A stretch of 64,000 nucleotides of DNA from CAYVHU01 sp964451415 (GTDB taxonomy: Bacteria > Pseudomonadota > Alphaproteobacteria > Rhodospirillales > Magnetovibrionaceae), in contig CAYVHU010000001.1 in NCBI GenBank assembly GCA_964451415.1, positions 124,001 through 188,000 on the forward strand. Reading direction: 5' to 3'. The notes below the pieces were generated by a model. That model was not told where the DNA came from and searched no databases. It worked only from the letters and a program-made list of their open reading frames with translations. How positions within the stretch are numbered: position 1 is the stretch's first letter; each line of letters starts with the position of its first letter. Positions 61,354-64,000 of this stretch are shown here, one piece after another. The position numbers and the translations under genes were made by a program.

Positions 61354-61401
61354 GAAAAAACCGGCATGAGTGAGAAAAAACCGGCATGAATGAGAAAAAA
61401 C
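61342..61401 (+). repeat. 20-bp tandem repeat x3 creating coupled mini-ORFs before addB
   Basis: CGGCATGAGTGAGAAAAAAC occurs three times (the third has one change, GAATG for GAGTG). Each unit carries an ATG in a different frame because 20 is not a multiple of three. The first two ATGs (61346, 61366) open 7-codon frames MSEKKPA, each ending in TGA that overlaps the next ATG by ATGA. The third ATG (61386) starts addB. Confidence 0.95.
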
Positions 61402-64000
61402 CGACCCTCTACACAATTCCATCGGGCGAAAGTTTCGTCGAAGCCTTGGCGCGCGGTATCCTTGCGCAGACCCGCGCTCAGGCGGGCACCGCCCCGGAAG
61501 CCTTGGCGCGGGTACACGTGTTGCTGCCCACCCGACGGGCCTGCCGCAGCTTGCGGGAAGCCTTCTTACGCCTCAGTGGGGCACATGCAATGTTGCTTCC
61601 AATCATGGTCCCGCTGGGCGACGTGGAAGCGGACGATCTCGTTCTTGAAAGTGTGGGTCTCCAAGACACCCTGGACATTCCCCCCGCCATCGCCACCATG
61701 AAACGCACCGCCCTGCTGGCGCGTTATGTGCGCAAAATGGACCCGGACACAACGCCGGATCAGGCCGTACGTCTGGCCGAAGAACTGGCGCATCTGGTGG
61801 ATCAAGTGCACACCGAAGGCTTGGACCTGCGCCGTCTGCCCGAACTGGTGGAGGACGCGGATTTATCGCAGCACTGGATGAAAACCGTCGAATTCCTGAA
61901 AATCGTCGGCGAAACCTGGCCCGAAGTCCTCGCTGGCGAAGGCGCACTGGATCCCGCAAAACGGCGCGATGTGCTGCTGCGCGCCCGCGCCCGCGCCTGG
62001 CGCGAACATCCCCCTGCAAACCCCGTCATTGCCGCCGGGTCCACGGGCACAATTCCCGCCACGGCGGAACTTCTGGGCGTGGTGGCGCACCTGCCCCAAG
62101 GTGCGGTGGTGTTGCCGGGACTGGATCGCGAGGCGACGGCGGAAGTGTGGGATAATCTGGACGCGACCCATCCCCAATATGGTCTGGCGAAACTGCTCGC
62201 AAAACTGGACGTTGGGCGCGCTGAGGTCGCGTTGTGGCCCGGGGCCTCGGAACACACGACGGCACGCCGTAACTTGCTCAATGCCGCCTTGGTCCCGGCC
62301 TCGGCCACCCACCTTTGGCGCATGGAGCCCACACGACACAAAGAGGCCTTGAACGACTTCACCCGCATCGATTGCGCGGGTCCTCGCGAAGAAGCGGCCA
62401 CGATCGCGTTGATTTTGCGCGGTGCCCTTGAGGACCCGGAGAACCATCCCGCCCGGACCGCAGCGCTGATCACACCGGACCGTCATCTAGCGCGCCGCGT
62501 CACGGTGGAAATGCGCCGTTGGGGCATCGATATCGACGATTCGGCGGGAACGCCCCTGCCCCAAACGCCGCCGGGCGCGTTCTTCAATCTGGTGGCGGAC
62601 ATGGTCGCGCGCCGTTTCCATCCCGTAGCCGTCCTGGCGTGCCTTAAACATCCTCTCGCCGCCGGCGGTTTGACACCGCGCGCTTTACGCAGCGCCGTGC
62701 GCGCCCTGGAAACGGCCTGTCTGCGCGGACCTCAACCGGGTGCCGGGTTGGGGGGACTGGAAAACAGATTGCGCGTGTTCCTCAACGATAAGCGACAACG
62801 CCACCGTTTCACCAAGATGGGCTTTCACGTCGAGCAGCCGCAAATGGTTCTGGACCTTTTGCATGAACGTGTCGGTGAGATGGCCAAAGCCTTCGCAAAT
62901 CCGCACCATACGGACGTGGACCCGGGCGAATTGTTGCGCCTGCACGCCGCCGCCGCCGAAGCGATGGCCGACAGCGGCGTTTCAGGCGACGAACGGCGTC
63001 TGTGGACCGGCGATGCCGGTGAATCCTTGAGCGCTTTCATCGCCGAAGCCTTCGAGGCCGTAGCCCATATCGGCCCCTTGCGCGCGGAGCAATACCCGGT
63101 CCTGATCCACACCTTGATGGCCCATCGCGCGGTGCGTCCGCGCTATGCGCGCCACCCGCGGGTACACATCTGGGGTCTGTTGGAAGCGCGTCTGCAACAC
63201 GCCGACATTCTGGTTCTGGGCGGCCTCAACGAAGGGACATGGCCCGCGGCAAGCGAAGCCAGTCCCTGGATGAGCCGCCCCATGATGCACAAATTCGGCC
63301 TGCCCTCACCGGAACGCGGCATCGGTCTCAGCGCCCATGATTTCGTCCAGGCGGCCTGCGCAACGCGCGTTTTCGTAACCCGCGCGCGACGCGCAAACGG
63401 CACGCCGCAAACGCCCGCACGCTGGCTGGTGCGCCTGGATACCATGCTGGGCGAGGCCGCCGTCGAACCCGACAAAACATGGCCCGCATGGGCGGAAAGC
63501 CTGAACGGTACGGAGGCACCCGCCACACCGTGTCTTCCCCCCCATCCCCGGCCTCCCGTGGCGGTGAGGCCGCGGCGTTTGTCGGTCACATCCATTGAGA
63601 AATGGGTACGCGATCCATACGCTATTTACGCCCGCCACATCCTCAAACTGCAACCGCTTGACCCCATCGCCGCCGAACCCGGCGCGGCGGACCTGGGCAA
63701 CGTCATCCACACCGCCCTGGAACGTTTTATGAAGCGCCAGACGGACATCCTGGCGGACGATGCGCTGGCAAAACTGTTGAAAATCGGCGAAACCGCATTT
63801 CATGAAACCCTTTCCAGTCCCGCCGTACAAGCCTTGTGGTGGCCACGCTTCAAACGCATTGCTCAATGGTTCGTAAGCTATGAACAAGGGCGTCGCCAAG
63901 CAGGTTTCACCCCCATCTTGATCGAACAAAGCGGTGAAATCAGCATAGATGGTCTGGCCGGACCCTTTACCCTAAGCGCCAAAATCGACCGCTGCGACAA
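61386..64000 (+). CDS. addB: Double-strand break repair protein AddB, 3' part cut by window edge
   Basis: At least 871 codons, open to the window end. AddB is the helicase-like/nuclease partner of AddA in RecBCD-type repair. It begins MNEKKPTLYTIPSGESFVEA, followed by VHVLLPTRRACRSLREAFLR (inactive helicase-like part), later HIWGLLEARLQHADILVLGG and LNEGTWPAASEASPWMS. Near the end RRLSVTSIEKWVRDPYAIYA and DLGNVIHTALERFM begin the C-terminal nuclease domain; the Fe-S cysteines lie beyond the window. The start region is a tandem triplication. Confidence 0.93.
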   Translation, partial: MNEKKPTLYTIPSGESFVEALARGILAQTRAQAGTAPEALARVHVLLPTRRACRSLREAFLRLSGAHAMLLPIMVPLGDVEADDLVLESVGLQDTLDIPPAIATMKRTALLARYVRKMDPDTTPDQAVRLAEELAHLVDQVHTEGLDLRRLPELVEDADLSQHWMKTVEFLKIVGETWPEVLAGEGALDPAKRRDVLLRARARAWREHPPANPVIAAGSTGTIPATAELLGVVAHLPQGAVVLPGLDREATAEVWDNLDATHPQYGLAKLLAKLDVGRAEVALWPGASEHTTARRNLLNAALVPASATHLWRMEPTRHKEALNDFTRIDCAGPREEAATIALILRGALEDPENHPARTAALITPDRHLARRVTVEMRRWGIDIDDSAGTPLPQTPPGAFFNLVADMVARRFHPVAVLACLKHPLAAGGLTPRALRSAVRALETACLRGPQPGAGLGGLENRLRVFLNDKRQRHRFTKMGFHVEQPQMVLDLLHERVGEMAKAFANPHHTDVDPGELLRLHAAAAEAMADSGVSGDERRLWTGDAGESLSAFIAEAFEAVAHIGPLRAEQYPVLIHTLMAHRAVRPRYARHPRVHIWGLLEARLQHADILVLGGLNEGTWPAASEASPWMSRPMMHKFGLPSPERGIGLSAHDFVQAACATRVFVTRARRANGTPQTPARWLVRLDTMLGEAAVEPDKTWPAWAESLNGTEAPATPCLPPHPRPPVAVRPRRLSVTSIEKWVRDPYAIYARHILKLQPLDPIAAEPGAADLGNVIHTALERFMKRQTDILADDALAKLLKIGETAFHETLSSPAVQALWWPRFKRIAQWFVSYEQGRRQAGFTPILIEQSGEISIDGLAGPFTLSAKIDRCD

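Overview
The window is 64 kb of chromosomal core genome from an alphaproteobacterium, probably of the Rhodospirillales type. This rests on protein character (short HPr kinase, ChvG/ChvI, CcmA-I, AmgK/MurU, AddB, two XRE regulators of the alphaproteobacterial kind) and on gene order: sucD-sucC-mdh-zapE, ccm next to acnA, and pck/chvI/chvG/hprK/rapZ/EIIA-Man/HPr/ahcY. I see no rRNA, tRNA, CRISPR array, insertion sequence, prophage or plasmid module. The genus cannot be named from the sequence alone.

Layout. 1-7.8 kb (minus): TCA cycle and respiration (sucD partial, sucC, mdh, zapE, sdhC-D-A-B) plus one small plus-strand hypothetical. 7.9-12.1 kb (minus): amino-acid biosynthesis, leuC-leuD-leuB-asd. 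12.2-16.0 kb (minus): translation and protein export, ffh-rpsP-rimM-trmD-rplS. 16.3-20.4 kb (plus): two XRE regulators, then the tightly overlapping dapF-mtaB-ftsY. 20.4-23.0 kb (minus): three small uncharacterised proteins and pgk. 23.1-30.9 kb (minus): the complete cytochrome c maturation operon ccmA-B-C-D-E-F-G-H-I followed by a cytochrome b. 31-41 kb: a probable leftward small RNA, acnA, a Sel1-repeat protein, htpG, an HPF-like protein, a SUV3-type helicase and a diguanylate cyclase. 41-47 kb: marR, a GTP-type PEP carboxykinase, and a minus-strand cassette of two DUF1538 membrane proteins, a P-II-like protein and a CBS-domain protein, flanked by small membrane proteins. 47-54.8 kb (plus): chvI-chvG, hprK, rapZ, EIIA-Man, HPr, EI and ahcY, ended by a strong terminator. 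54.9-64 kb: a PAS histidine kinase with a degenerate ATPase domain, a c4-like dihaem cytochrome with a ferredoxin-NADP reductase (minus), then tsaE-amgK-murU-addB (plus; addB runs off the window).

How genes work together. ChvG/ChvI and the HPr-kinase/HPr/EI/EIIA relay form the regulatory phosphotransfer system common in alphaproteobacteria: no sugar permease is present, so the relay is regulatory. AmgK and MurU recycle peptidoglycan sugar to UDP-MurNAc. The Ccm operon supplies haem attachment for c-type cytochromes such as the dihaem protein at 57 kb.

Most unusual points: (1) the four-gene DUF1538/DUF1538/P-II-like/CBS operon, which looks like a nucleotide-regulated membrane transport system of unknown substrate, lying between pck and chvI, genes I recall as adjacent in rhizobia; (2) short tandem repeats at translation-start regions or inside genes (sdhA leader, sdhD/sdhA spacer, leuC, addB start), including two coupled 7-codon mini-ORFs before addB; (3) a structured leftward RNA with a strong terminator and CCCTCCTC loop upstream of acnA; (4) a DivL-like kinase lacking key ATP-binding residues.
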